From Streptomyces sp. NBC_01591 (GTDB taxonomy: Bacteria; Actinomycetota; Actinomycetes; Streptomycetales; Streptomycetaceae): a stretch of 64,000 nucleotides of DNA. A program made the translations under genes and the position numbers. The notes below the pieces were generated by a model. It searched no databases, was not told the origin of the DNA, and worked only from the letters and a program-made list of their open reading frames with translations. This document shows, piece after piece, positions 18,415 through 27,138 of the stretch; positions within the stretch are counted from its first letter, which is position 1, and every line of letters starts with the position of its first letter. The stretch spans positions 434,001 to 498,000 of the forward strand of contig NZ_CP109328.1 of NCBI RefSeq assembly GCF_035918155.1. Reading direction: 5' to 3'.

Positions 18415-19272
18415 ATGCGCATATTCGACCCACACATCCACATGACGTCCCGGACCACCGACGACTACCGGGCCATGTACGACGCAGGCGTACGCGCACT
18501 GGTGGAACCGGCCTTCTGGCTCGGCCAGCCGCGTACCCATCCGGCCAGCTTCGCCGACTACTTCGACGCCCTGCTCGGCTGGGAGCCCTACCGTGCCGCC
18601 CAGTTCGGCATCCGCCACCACTGCACCATCGGCCTCAACCCCAAGGAGGCCAACGACCCGCGCTGCACCCCCGTGCTCGACCTGCTGCCGCGCTACCTCG
18701 CCAAGGACTCAGTCGTAGCGGTCGGGGAGATCGGCTACGACACCATGACCGACGCGGAGGAGCACGCGTTCGCCGCGCAGCTCGGCCTCGCCGTCGAGTT
18801 CGGGCTGCCCGCACTGGTCCACACCCCGCACCGCGACAAGGCGGGCGGCACCGCACGCTCCCTGGCCGTCATCGAGGAGTCCGGTATCGATCCCGGCTTC
18901 GTCGTCCTCGACCACCTCAACGAGGTCACCGTCACCGAGGTGGTCAAGACCGGCTGCTGGATGGGGTTCTCCATCTACCCGGACACCAAGATGACCCCGC
19001 AGCGGATGGTCGACATCCTCAAGAGGTACGGAACCGAGCACATGCTCGTGAACTCGGCGGCGGACTGGGGACACAGCGATCCCCTGCTCACGAGGATTAC
19101 GGCCGAAGCCATGCTCGACGCAGGTTTCGACGAGGATGATGTCGACCGCGTCATGTGGCGCAACCCGCTCGCGTTCTACGGGCAGTCGGGCAGGCTTGAT
19201 CTGGACGGTTACAACGATGTGCAGGCCGCGGGGCTGTACGCCGGAAACTCGATCGCCCGCGGCGGCAGCTGA
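18415..19272 (+). CDS. eboB: TatD-like metal-dependent hydrolase, EboB-like
   Basis: A 285-residue amidohydrolase-superfamily barrel. Metal ligands are visible: HIH at residues 7-9, Glu in VAVGEIGYD, His in ALVHTPHRD, His in VVLDHLNE, and Asp in NSAADWGHSD. I chose the ATG at 18415 over 18409 because GGAG at 18404-18407 is only 1 nt from the first but 7 nt from the second. TatD relatives hydrolyse phosphodiesters; the EboB subgroup has no proven substrate. Placed between eboA and eboE. Confidence 0.87.
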   Translation: MRIFDPHIHMTSRTTDDYRAMYDAGVRALVEPAFWLGQPRTHPASFADYFDALLGWEPYRAAQFGIRHHCTIGLNPKEANDPRCTPVLDLLPRYLAKDSVVAVGEIGYDTMTDAEEHAFAAQLGLAVEFGLPALVHTPHRDKAGGTARSLAVIEESGIDPGFVVLDHLNEVTVTEVVKTGCWMGFSIYPDTKMTPQRMVDILKRYGTEHMLVNSAADWGHSDPLLTRITAEAMLDAGFDEDDVDRVMWRNPLAFYGQSGRLDLDGYNDVQAAGLYAGNSIARGGS

Positions 19273-19284
19273 GGTCGATACATC

Positions 19285-20466
19285 ATGCGTCTGATCCACT
19301 CGGACTCCACCACCATCCACCTCGCCTACTGCACCAACGTGCATCCGGCGGAGACCCTCGACGGGATCACGGCCCAGCTCACCGATCACGCGGAGCAGGT
19401 ACGCCAACACCTCGGCACCGACCTGGTCGGCCTCGGCCTCTGGCTTCCCGCCGATGTCGCCCACCACCTCGCCGACAACCCGGCCGACACCGAAGCGCTG
19501 CGCCGGGCCCTGACCGTCCGCGGCCTGGAGACCGTCACCCTCAACGGCTTCCCCTACCGGGGCTTCCACACGCCCGTCGTCAAGCGCGGCGTGTACTTCC
19601 CCGACTGGTCCGAGCCGTCCCGCCTGAACTACACGCTCAACCTCGCCAAGGTGCTCGCCGGACTGCTGCCCGATGACGCCGCCCGCGGCTCCATATCCAC
19701 CCTGCCCCTGGCCTGGCGCACCCCCTGGACCGGCGTGCAGCGCTCCGCCGCCGCCCGGCAGCTCGACGACCTGGCCGCCGGACTCAAGCGGATCGAGGCC
19801 GAGACGGGCCGCACCATCCGCGTCGGCCTGGAACCCGAGCCGGGCTGCGTCGCCGAGACCACCGCCCAGGCCGTCGAGGCCGTCGCCGGCGCCGACCACG
19901 ACTGGATCGGTCTGTGCCTGGACGCCTGCCACCTCGCCGTCCAGCACGAGGACCCGCAGAGCGCCGTCGACGCCCTCGTCGCCGAAGGCGTGCCCATCGT
20001 CAAGCTCCAGGCGTCCTCCGCGCTCGTCGCCGACACACCCGCCGAGGCCGAGTCCCGCGAGGCGCTGCGCCCCTTCGCCGAACCCCGTTTCCTGCACCAG
20101 GTCCGCGAACAGCACCCCGACGGGACCCTGCGCGGCTCCGACGACCTCGCCCCCGCCCTCGCGGGCGCCCTCCCCGGCGACAAGCCCTGGCGCATCCACT
20201 ACCACGTACCACTGCACGACCAGCCCGAGCCGCCGCTGCGCAACACCAGCGACTCCCTCCAGGAGATCCTGCTGGCGGCGTTCGGCGGGGAGCGCGCCCT
20301 CACCGACCACGTCGAGGTCGAGACGTACACCTGGGACGTCCTGCCCGCCGGGCTCCGGCCCACCGGTCCCGCCGGGATCGCCGCCGGTATCGCCACCGAA
20401 CTGGAGTGGACCCACGACGAGTTGATCCGTCTCGGCCTCACCGAACAGGCGGGAGCCACCCCATGA
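19285..20466 (+). CDS. eboE: EboE-like TIM-barrel metabolite-traffic protein
   Basis: A 393-residue barrel with strong EboE character: opening IHLAYCTNVHPAETL, LNGFPYRGFHTPVVK, then GLEPEPGC, CLDACHLAV and a late HYHVPLH. These Glu/Asp/His positions match the metal-binding arrangement of the xylose-isomerase-like fold. Starts 12 nt after eboB and overlaps eboF by ATGA. In known ebo operons EboE is needed for handling or exporting a metabolite to the periplasm, but its chemistry is not established. Confidence 0.88.
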   Translation: MRLIHSDSTTIHLAYCTNVHPAETLDGITAQLTDHAEQVRQHLGTDLVGLGLWLPADVAHHLADNPADTEALRRALTVRGLETVTLNGFPYRGFHTPVVKRGVYFPDWSEPSRLNYTLNLAKVLAGLLPDDAARGSISTLPLAWRTPWTGVQRSAAARQLDDLAAGLKRIEAETGRTIRVGLEPEPGCVAETTAQAVEAVAGADHDWIGLCLDACHLAVQHEDPQSAVDALVAEGVPIVKLQASSALVADTPAEAESREALRPFAEPRFLHQVREQHPDGTLRGSDDLAPALAGALPGDKPWRIHYHVPLHDQPEPPLRNTSDSLQEILLAAFGGERALTDHVEVETYTWDVLPAGLRPTGPAGIAAGIATELEWTHDELIRLGLTEQAGATP

Positions 20467-21839
20467 CGAACCGTCGCGTGGCCGTCCTGTGCACCGTCGG
20501 CCTCACCCCCCGCCTCCTCGGCGAGATGCCCCATGTCGCGGCCATCGGCCAGGAGGGCTTCACCGCCCGCCTCGACACCGTATTCCCCGCGGTCACCGCC
20601 ACCGTCCAGGCCACCCTCACCACCGGCCTGCTGCCCCGCGACCACGGGGCCGTCGCCAATGGCTGGTACCACCGCGACCACGGCGAGGTCATGATGTGGC
20701 GCCAGCACAACGCACTCGTCCAGGGCGAGAAGGTGTGGCAGACCGCCCGGCGGCAGGACCCCGACCACACCACCGCCTACCTGTGCTGGTGGTGGGCCAT
20801 GGGTGCGGACGTCGACACCGTCCTGACCCCGCGACCCGTCTACCACTACGACGGCCGCAAGTCTCCCGACTGCTACACCAAACCAGCCGGACTGCGCGAT
20901 GAACTCACCGCCCGCCAGGGCGAGTTCCCTCTCTTCCAGTACTGGGGGCCGACCGCCTCCATCGCCTCCACCCGGTGGATCGCCGGCGCCGCCCGCCACG
21001 TCGCCGACACCCGCCGCCCCGACCTGTCGTTCATCTACGTACCCCACCTCGACTACGACCTCCAGCGGTACGGGCCCGACAGCCCGCAGGCCGTGCGCGC
21101 CGCCCGCGAGGCCGACGCCGCGCTCGCGCCGCTCCTCGGTGACCTGCGCGACCGCGGCACCACCGTCGTGGCTCTCAGCGAGTACGGCATCAGCCCCGTC
21201 TCCCGGCCCGTCGACATCAACCGCGCGCTGCGCCGTGCGGGACTCCTCTCCGTCTACAGCCAGCGCGGCATGGAGTACCTGGACCCGTGCACCTCCCGCG
21301 CGTTCGCCGTGGCCGACCACCAGGCCGCCCACGTGTACGTCGCCGATCCCACCGACATCCCGCACGTCCGCGACGTCCTGAAGCACACCGAGGGCGTCGA
21401 CGAGATCTGGGACCGCACCGAACAGGCCGCGTACGGCATCGACCACCCCAACGCGGGCGAACTGGTCGCCGTCGCCGAGCCGGACGCCTGGTTCACGTAC
21501 TACTACTGGCTCGACGACACCCGCGCCCCCGACTTCGCGCGCGGCGTCGAGATCCACCGCAAGCCGGGCTACGACCCGGCCGAACTCTTCTTCGACCCCG
21601 CCGATCCGGCGGTGAAGGCGAAGGCAGCACTCACACTGTTGCGCAAGAAGGCCGGGATGCGCGCACCGCTCACCGTGGTGCCGCTCGACCCGGCCCATGT
21701 CAGAGGCAGCCACGGACGGCTGCCCCAGGACCACCGGGACGGGCCGCTGCTGCTGTGCTCCGACCCGGGGCAGGAACGGGACCGCTACCACGCCACCGAG
21801 GTGAAGGACTTGCTCCTGCGCCTCAACGGACTGGCCTGA
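20463..21839 (+). CDS. eboF: Alkaline-phosphatase-superfamily phosphodiesterase, EboF-like
   Basis: A 458-residue nucleotide pyrophosphatase/phosphodiesterase-type enzyme. The early nucleophile region reads FPAVTATVQATLTTG (the Thr pattern of the family), and later ligands include YVPHLDYDLQRYG, ALSEYGIS and VADHQAAHVYV. This matches the metal-binding core of the alkaline phosphatase superfamily. There is no signal peptide, so it acts in the cytosol unless exported otherwise. Last gene of the Ebo group, 35 nt before a PPTase gene that probably shares its transcript. Likely removes or transfers a phosphate ester of the pathway metabolite (inference). Confidence 0.88.
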   Translation: MTNRRVAVLCTVGLTPRLLGEMPHVAAIGQEGFTARLDTVFPAVTATVQATLTTGLLPRDHGAVANGWYHRDHGEVMMWRQHNALVQGEKVWQTARRQDPDHTTAYLCWWWAMGADVDTVLTPRPVYHYDGRKSPDCYTKPAGLRDELTARQGEFPLFQYWGPTASIASTRWIAGAARHVADTRRPDLSFIYVPHLDYDLQRYGPDSPQAVRAAREADAALAPLLGDLRDRGTTVVALSEYGISPVSRPVDINRALRRAGLLSVYSQRGMEYLDPCTSRAFAVADHQAAHVYVADPTDIPHVRDVLKHTEGVDEIWDRTEQAAYGIDHPNAGELVAVAEPDAWFTYYYWLDDTRAPDFARGVEIHRKPGYDPAELFFDPADPAVKAKAALTLLRKKAGMRAPLTVVPLDPAHVRGSHGRLPQDHRDGPLLLCSDPGQERDRYHATEVKDLLLRLNGLA

Positions 21840-21874
21840 GACCGGCCGTATCGAAAGGATCGAGAGGAGGCCAG

Positions 21875-22663
21875 ATGACACCTCGGCGGAACACCGCGAT
21901 CAGCGAGGTGCGCATACCACGATCGGCGCTCGAAGCGGTCAGCCGGATGCAGGAGTCGGGCGAGGTCCACGTGTGGTGGTGGCCGCTCGGCGCACGGACC
22001 GACCCGGCGGACTACGCCCTGCTCGACGAGGTGGAGCGGGGCCGGGCCCAACGCTTCCACTCCGAGGCGGACGCGGCCGCGTTCACCGCCACCCGGGCCG
22101 GCGCCCGGCGGGCCGTGGCCGGGTTGCTGGGCGTCGAACCGGGGGAGGTCGGCTTCGGCCGGCGGATCTGCCCCGGGTGCGGCGACCCGGAGCACGGCCC
22201 GCCAGCCGTGGCCGACCCGCCGGTCCCGCTGGCGGTCAGCCTGTCCCGTACGGCGGGGGCCGGAGCCCTCGCGGTACGGGCGGGCGACTGGGTGGGCGTC
22301 GACGTGGAAGCCCTCCGGCCGGTCGAACCGGCCGGCCTGGCCGAGGTGGTCCTCACCGCCTCGGAGGGCGCACACGTCCTCGCCATGCCCCCGGGCGCGG
22401 CCAGGGACGCCGCCTTCCACCGGGCCTGGACCCGCAAGGAGGCGGTGGTGAAGGCCGTGGGCCTCGGCCTGCTGGGCATGGAGCTCAACACGCTGGACGT
22501 CAGTCCGGCGCAGGACGGACCCGTGCGGGTGGTGCACCGCTACCGCGGTGAGGAAACGCGCTGGCAGGTCACGGACGTCGACTTCGGCGACCGCTGGGCG
22601 GCCTCGCTGGCCCGCCCGGAGACCAGCCTCCTGGGCCCCGTCCACATTCACGCCCCGGCCTGA
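21875..22663 (+). CDS. Sfp-type 4'-phosphopantetheinyl transferase, copy 1
   Basis: A 262-residue PPTase that loads CoA-derived phosphopantetheine on carrier-domain serines of the NRPSs. Motifs: RxCPGCGDPEHGPP, SLSRTAGAG, VGVDVEALRP (Mg-binding Asp/Glu) and WTRKEAVVKAVG. GAGGAGG is 4-5 nt before the ATG, a strong ribosome binding site. A second, clearly paralogous copy lies 6 kb downstream. A perfect hairpin follows the stop, so this ends the Ebo-PPTase transcript. Confidence 0.93.
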   Translation: MTPRRNTAISEVRIPRSALEAVSRMQESGEVHVWWWPLGARTDPADYALLDEVERGRAQRFHSEADAAAFTATRAGARRAVAGLLGVEPGEVGFGRRICPGCGDPEHGPPAVADPPVPLAVSLSRTAGAGALAVRAGDWVGVDVEALRPVEPAGLAEVVLTASEGAHVLAMPPGAARDAAFHRAWTRKEAVVKAVGLGLLGMELNTLDVSPAQDGPVRVVHRYRGEETRWQVTDVDFGDRWAASLARPETSLLGPVHIHAPA

Positions 22664-22670
22664 CCCAGGG

Positions 22671-22707
22671 CTTCGCGCCGCAAGACCCCGGTTCTTGCGG
22701 CGCGAAG
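22671..22707 (+). terminator. Terminator, 15-bp perfect stem
   Basis: Arms 22671-22685 and 22693-22707 are perfectly complementary with a 7-nt loop, 8 nt after the PPTase stop. Typical GC-rich actinobacterial terminator without a long T run. Confidence 0.85.
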
Positions 22708-22761
22708 TCATGCCCGGACGGCGCCCGTGCACCGCACGCCCACCCACCACCCGGAGAACCG

Positions 22762-23499
22762 ATGGCCCTCACCCACCACCCCACACCGACACCCACACCC
22801 GCCACCGCACCTGCTCCCCCCAGCCGCCGGAACGGCCCCCCGCACACCCCTCTCCCCGGCCCCCTCCCGCTCCTCACCGCGACGCTCCTCACCACCGCAC
22901 TCATCACCACCGCAGCCCTCGCCGGAGGCCCGCTGCGGTCATGGCTGGACGCCATGGCCGGGGTCGTCGCCCTGGTCGCACTCTCGGGCTCCGTGCTCCT
23001 CGGCCTCACCACGGTCTTCCGCGACCTCCTCGCCCCCCACCACCGCCGTTACGCCCAGCACCTGCACCGCGCGGCCGGACTCCTCGGTATCGGCTTCCTG
23101 GTCCTGCACATCACCGTGAAGATCGCGGGCCACCGGATCGGCCCCGGCGACGCCCTCCTCACCCGGGGCCTGCCCACCACGGCCGCCGACTTCTGGCTCG
23201 CCCTGGGCACCCTGGCCTGCTACCTCTTCCTGCTGGCCGCCGCCACGGGAGTCTGGCGCGGTGCCTTCGCGACCCGCCGCTGGATCCGCCCCTTCCGTGT
23301 CCTGCACGGCGCGTCGTACGCCGGCTGGGGCGCCGCCGTGGTCCACGGCCTCACCGCGGGCCGGACGCCGGCCCCCTGGGTGGTCGCCTCGTACGCGGTC
23401 TGCCTGGCCGCCGCCGTCGCGGCCCAGGTGCAGCGCCGCAGGCGCGTCCTGGCCCAGCGGCGAGCACAGGGGCAATCACCCCAGAAAGTACCGAAGTAG
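22762..23499 (+). CDS. Ferric-reductase-like transmembrane protein
   Basis: A 245-residue protein with a Pro/Thr-rich N-terminus and about six membrane segments. Paired histidines in adjacent segments (LHRAAG with VLHITVK, and VLHGASYAGWG with VVHGLTAG) fit haem ligation as in ferric-reductase/bis-haem membrane domains. No flavin or NAD domain is attached, so it would need a partner. It lies alone between the PPTase terminator and the ABC exporter; a link to siderophore-like chemistry is possible but not shown. Confidence 0.75.
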   Translation: MALTHHPTPTPTPATAPAPPSRRNGPPHTPLPGPLPLLTATLLTTALITTAALAGGPLRSWLDAMAGVVALVALSGSVLLGLTTVFRDLLAPHHRRYAQHLHRAAGLLGIGFLVLHITVKIAGHRIGPGDALLTRGLPTTAADFWLALGTLACYLFLLAAATGVWRGAFATRRWIRPFRVLHGASYAGWGAAVVHGLTAGRTPAPWVVASYAVCLAAAVAAQVQRRRRVLAQRRAQGQSPQKVPK

Positions 23500-23602
23500 A
23501 TCGCATATAGAAGTACGGGCCACGATCGGACCGATGCCATATACGCTCGAAAACAATCCCCCTAAGACCCGGAACCCCACTACGGAGAGGACAGGTCGCA
23601 AC

Positions 23603-24388
23603 ATGGTGACCGAGACGAGCCGCCCTTCCCTCGACAACGGCTACAACACGGTCAACCGGGGGCACGCCCTTCGTCTGGCCGACGTGACCAAGGTGTACGG
23701 CAAGAACGGCCGCGGCGTCCGCGCCCTCGACGGGGTGTCCGTGGGGATCGAGCGTGGCTCCTTCACCGCGGTGATGGGCCCCTCGGGCTCCGGCAAGTCG
23801 ACATTCCTGCACTGCGCGGCCGGCCTCGACAAGCCGACCACGGGCCAGTCCTACATCGGCGACACCCAGCTCAACGACATGAACGAGACCCAGCTGACGA
23901 AGCTGCGCCGCCAGCGCATCGGCTTCGTCTTCCAGGCGTTCAACCTCATCCCGTCCCTGTCGGTCCGTCAGAACGTCGAGCTGCCGCTGCGCCTCGCGGG
24001 CGAGAGCCTCGACAAGAACTGGCTCGACGAGATCCTCGGACGCGTCGGCCTGGGCGGCCGTGCCGCCCACCGGCCCGCCGAACTCTCCGGCGGCCAGCAG
24101 CAGCGCGTGGCCATCGCGCGCGCCCTCATCACCCGGCCCGACGTCATCTTCGGCGACGAGCCGACCGGCGCCCTCGACACCGTGACCGCCAAGGAGATCC
24201 TCTCCCTGCTGCGCGCCTGCGTGAACGAGACCGGCCAGACCGTCGTCATGGTCACCCACGACCCGGTCGCCGCCTCGTACGCCGACACCGTCCTCTTCCT
24301 GGCCGACGGCAAGATCGCCGGACAGATGGAGGCCCCGACCGCCGACCTCGTCGCCGAGCGCATGACGCACCTGGGAGCGTGGGCCTGA
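23603..24388 (+). CDS. ABC transporter ATP-binding protein, MacB/LolD type
   Basis: A 261-residue ATPase with Walker A GPSGSGKST, signature LSGGQQQRV, Walker B DVIFGDEP and switch MVTHD. I chose the ATG at 23603 (MVTETSRP); an upstream in-frame ATG at 23534 is less likely. It overlaps the FtsX permease gene by TGATG and forms a MacB-type exporter with it. These systems extrude peptides, lipoproteins or antibiotics, so this is a second exporter candidate for the locus. Confidence 0.93.
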   Translation: MVTETSRPSLDNGYNTVNRGHALRLADVTKVYGKNGRGVRALDGVSVGIERGSFTAVMGPSGSGKSTFLHCAAGLDKPTTGQSYIGDTQLNDMNETQLTKLRRQRIGFVFQAFNLIPSLSVRQNVELPLRLAGESLDKNWLDEILGRVGLGGRAAHRPAELSGGQQQRVAIARALITRPDVIFGDEPTGALDTVTAKEILSLLRACVNETGQTVVMVTHDPVAASYADTVLFLADGKIAGQMEAPTADLVAERMTHLGAWA

Positions 24389-26955
24389 TGCTGCGCTACG
24401 CACTGCAGACGCTCAAGGCCAGGAAGGGCGGCTTCATCGGCGCCTTCCTCGCCTTATTCTGCGCCGCCGCGCTGGTCACCGCCTGCGGCATCCTCCTGGA
24501 GACCGGTCTGCGCGGCACCATCGCCACCGAGCGCTACGCCGCCGCCCCGGTCATCGTCGGCGCCGACCAGAACGTCCACCAGACCACCATCAAGAAGAAG
24601 AAGGGCAAGGTAAAGGAGAAGCACAAGGCGAAGCCGCTCGCCGAGCGGGTCTGGCTGCCCGCGGGGACCACCGAGACCCTCGCCGGTCTGCCCGGTGTGC
24701 GCAAGGCGGTGCCCGAGACCAACTTCCCGGCGTACGCGGTCGGCCCCCAGGGCCAGATCGTGCCGGGCATCGACGGCAAGCCGTCCTTCGGCCACGCCTG
24801 GTCGTCCGCCGAGCTGACCCCGTTCGAACTGACCGACGGCAAGGCACCCGCGGGCGCCACCGAGGTCGTCCTCGACCAGGAACTCGCGGCCCGTACCGGC
24901 CTCAAGACCGGCAGCAGCCTCGTCATCCAGTCGACCGGTGCCCCGACGACGTACAAGGTCAGCGGCATCGCCGCGGCGAAGGGCGGCGACCTGCACCAGC
25001 AGACGTCGCTGTTCTTCTCCGACGAGACGGCCCGGAACCTGTCCGGGCGGGCCGGCCAGGTCACGACCGTCGGCCTGCTGCCCAAGCCCGGCGTCTCCGC
25101 GAGCGAGCTCGCGGACCAGGCCGAGAAGGCCCTCGCCGGCGACGGCCGCAAGTACGCCGTCGCCACCGGTGGCGAGCGCGGCCCCATCGAGTTCCTCGAC
25201 GCGGGCAAGGCCCGGGTCAAGCTCGTCTCCATGGGCGGCGCCATGGGCGGTACGTCGCTGCTCGTCGCGATCCTCGTCGTCGTCGGCACGTTCGCACTCT
25301 CCATCCAGCAGCGCTACCGCGAACTCGCCCTGCTGCGCGCCATCGCCGCGACCCCCAAGCAGGTCCGTCAGCTGATCGGCCGCGAGGCCCTGATCATCGG
25401 CGGCCTCGCGGGCGGCCTCGGCTCGGTCGTGGGTCTGCCCATCGCGTACTGGCTGCACAGCAAGTTCATCGACTTCAAGGCCATCCCCGACACCCTCGAA
25501 CTCACCTTCAGCTTCGTGCCGTTCACCGCCGCCGTCGGCGCTGCCCTGCTCGGGGCGTGGGTCGCGGCCCGCATCTCCGCGCGCCGCACCGCCCGCATCC
25601 GCCCGGCCGAGGCCCTGTCCGAGGCGTCCATGGAACAGCGCCACTTCGCGTGGGGACGGCTCGGCGTGGGGATGCTCGTCCTGGCCCTCGGTATCGGTGT
25701 GGTCGTCCTGCTGGGCTTCCTGCGCACCGAGCCGGCCTCGCAGCCCGTCACGTTCCTGTCCGTCGTGGTCCTCGCCGTCGCGGTCTCGCTGCTCGGCCCG
25801 GTCATCGCACGCATCGCCGTCGCGATCCTCGGGATCCCGCTGAAGTTCTCGCGCGTCGGCGGCCACCTCGCGACCGCCAACGCCCGCGCCAACGCCAAGC
25901 GGATGGCCGCGGCGGTCACCCCACTGGTCCTGCTCATCGGCATGGCATGCACGGTCCTGTTCGTGCAGACCACCATGGGCGACGCCGCCTCGGCCCAGGC
26001 CAAGGCGGGCAACAAGGCGGACTGGGTGGTCGCCTCGAACGGCCCCGGCGTCCCCGCCGAAGCGACGGACGCACTGCGCACCGTACCGGGTGTCACCCAG
26101 GTCACCGAGATCGTCCGGACCCAGGTCCGCGTCGGCCTCGACAAGTACCCGGCGCAGGGCATCTCCGCGCAGGGCCTCACCACGAACTGGGACCCGGACG
26201 TCTCCCGGGGCAGCCTCAAGGGCTTCGGGGACAAGAGCATCGCGATGAGCGACGTGTCCGCCGACCACCTCGGCAAGAAGCCCGGGGACACGCTCAAGGT
26301 GACGCTCGGCGACGGCACCGTGGCCCGGCTGAAGGTCGCCGCCGTCTACGAACGGGGCCTGGGATTCGGCGACCTGACCATGTCGCACGCCCTGGTCTCC
26401 CAGCACGTCGACAACCCGCTCGCCTCCTCCGTCCTCGTCAAGACCGCCGGCGACGGCAAGGCGGGCCGTGAGCAGCTGACCGGCGCACTCAAGCGCTTCC
26501 CGGGCATCGGCGTCCTCGACCGCACCCAGGTCGACGACGTCCAGGCCGATGTCCAGCAGTCCAACGCCGAGGTCAACTACCTCGCGATGGGCCTGATCAT
26601 CGCGTTCACCGCGATCGCCGTGGTCAACACCCTGGCCATGTCGGTATCGGACCGCACCCGCGAGTTCGCCCTGCTGCGGCTCGTCGGCACGACCCGCCGC
26701 CAGGTGATGTCGATGCTCAGGATCGAGTCCGCGCTGATCGTCCTGGTCGCCGCGGTGCTCGGCACGGCCATCTCGCTCGCGGTGCTCACCGCCTTCAGCG
26801 TCGGGATGACGGGCGCCGCCCAGCCGTCCATCGACCTGCCGATGTTCCTCGGGGTCCTCGGCTTCGCCGCGGTGCTCACCGCGGTGGCGACGCTGATCCC
26901 CGGCCGCTTCGCACTCGGCGGCCGCCCGGCGGACGTCATCAGCGCCCGCCAGTAG
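24388..26955 (+). CDS. ABC permease with two FtsX domains
   Basis: An 855-residue permease with two FtsX cores (around residues 285-420 and 735-850) and extracytoplasmic MacB-like domains. An unusual Lys-rich patch, IKKKKGKVKEKHKAKP, lies near residue 70 in the first external domain. Residue 23 is encoded by TTA (nt 24454-24456), rare in Streptomyces, so translation may depend on the bldA leucyl-tRNA. Pairs with the preceding ATPase. A bidirectional hairpin follows. Confidence 0.92.
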   Translation: MLRYALQTLKARKGGFIGAFLALFCAAALVTACGILLETGLRGTIATERYAAAPVIVGADQNVHQTTIKKKKGKVKEKHKAKPLAERVWLPAGTTETLAGLPGVRKAVPETNFPAYAVGPQGQIVPGIDGKPSFGHAWSSAELTPFELTDGKAPAGATEVVLDQELAARTGLKTGSSLVIQSTGAPTTYKVSGIAAAKGGDLHQQTSLFFSDETARNLSGRAGQVTTVGLLPKPGVSASELADQAEKALAGDGRKYAVATGGERGPIEFLDAGKARVKLVSMGGAMGGTSLLVAILVVVGTFALSIQQRYRELALLRAIAATPKQVRQLIGREALIIGGLAGGLGSVVGLPIAYWLHSKFIDFKAIPDTLELTFSFVPFTAAVGAALLGAWVAARISARRTARIRPAEALSEASMEQRHFAWGRLGVGMLVLALGIGVVVLLGFLRTEPASQPVTFLSVVVLAVAVSLLGPVIARIAVAILGIPLKFSRVGGHLATANARANAKRMAAAVTPLVLLIGMACTVLFVQTTMGDAASAQAKAGNKADWVVASNGPGVPAEATDALRTVPGVTQVTEIVRTQVRVGLDKYPAQGISAQGLTTNWDPDVSRGSLKGFGDKSIAMSDVSADHLGKKPGDTLKVTLGDGTVARLKVAAVYERGLGFGDLTMSHALVSQHVDNPLASSVLVKTAGDGKAGREQLTGALKRFPGIGVLDRTQVDDVQADVQQSNAEVNYLAMGLIIAFTAIAVVNTLAMSVSDRTREFALLRLVGTTRRQVMSMLRIESALIVLVAAVLGTAISLAVLTAFSVGMTGAAQPSIDLPMFLGVLGFAAVLTAVATLIPGRFALGGRPADVISARQ

Positions 26956-27047
26956 CCGGGCGCACCGCACCAACACCCCAGGGGTGTACGGGAGTTCTGC
27001 TCTCGTGCACCCCACGGTGCTGCGCGCGGGGCGGCGCACACGAACGG

Positions 27048-27086
27048 CCGAGGGGCCGGCCCCCGGTGCGGGGGCCGGCCCCTCGG
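27048..27086. terminator. Bidirectional terminator, 17-bp stem
   Basis: Arms 27048-27064 and 27070-27086 are perfectly complementary with loop ggtgc. It sits between the convergent permease and hydroxylase genes. Confidence 0.9.
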
Positions 27087-27138
27087 CCTGCCGGTCGGAT
27101 ACGCATGTCGGATACGGGCGTCGCGTGCGCCGCCCCGC

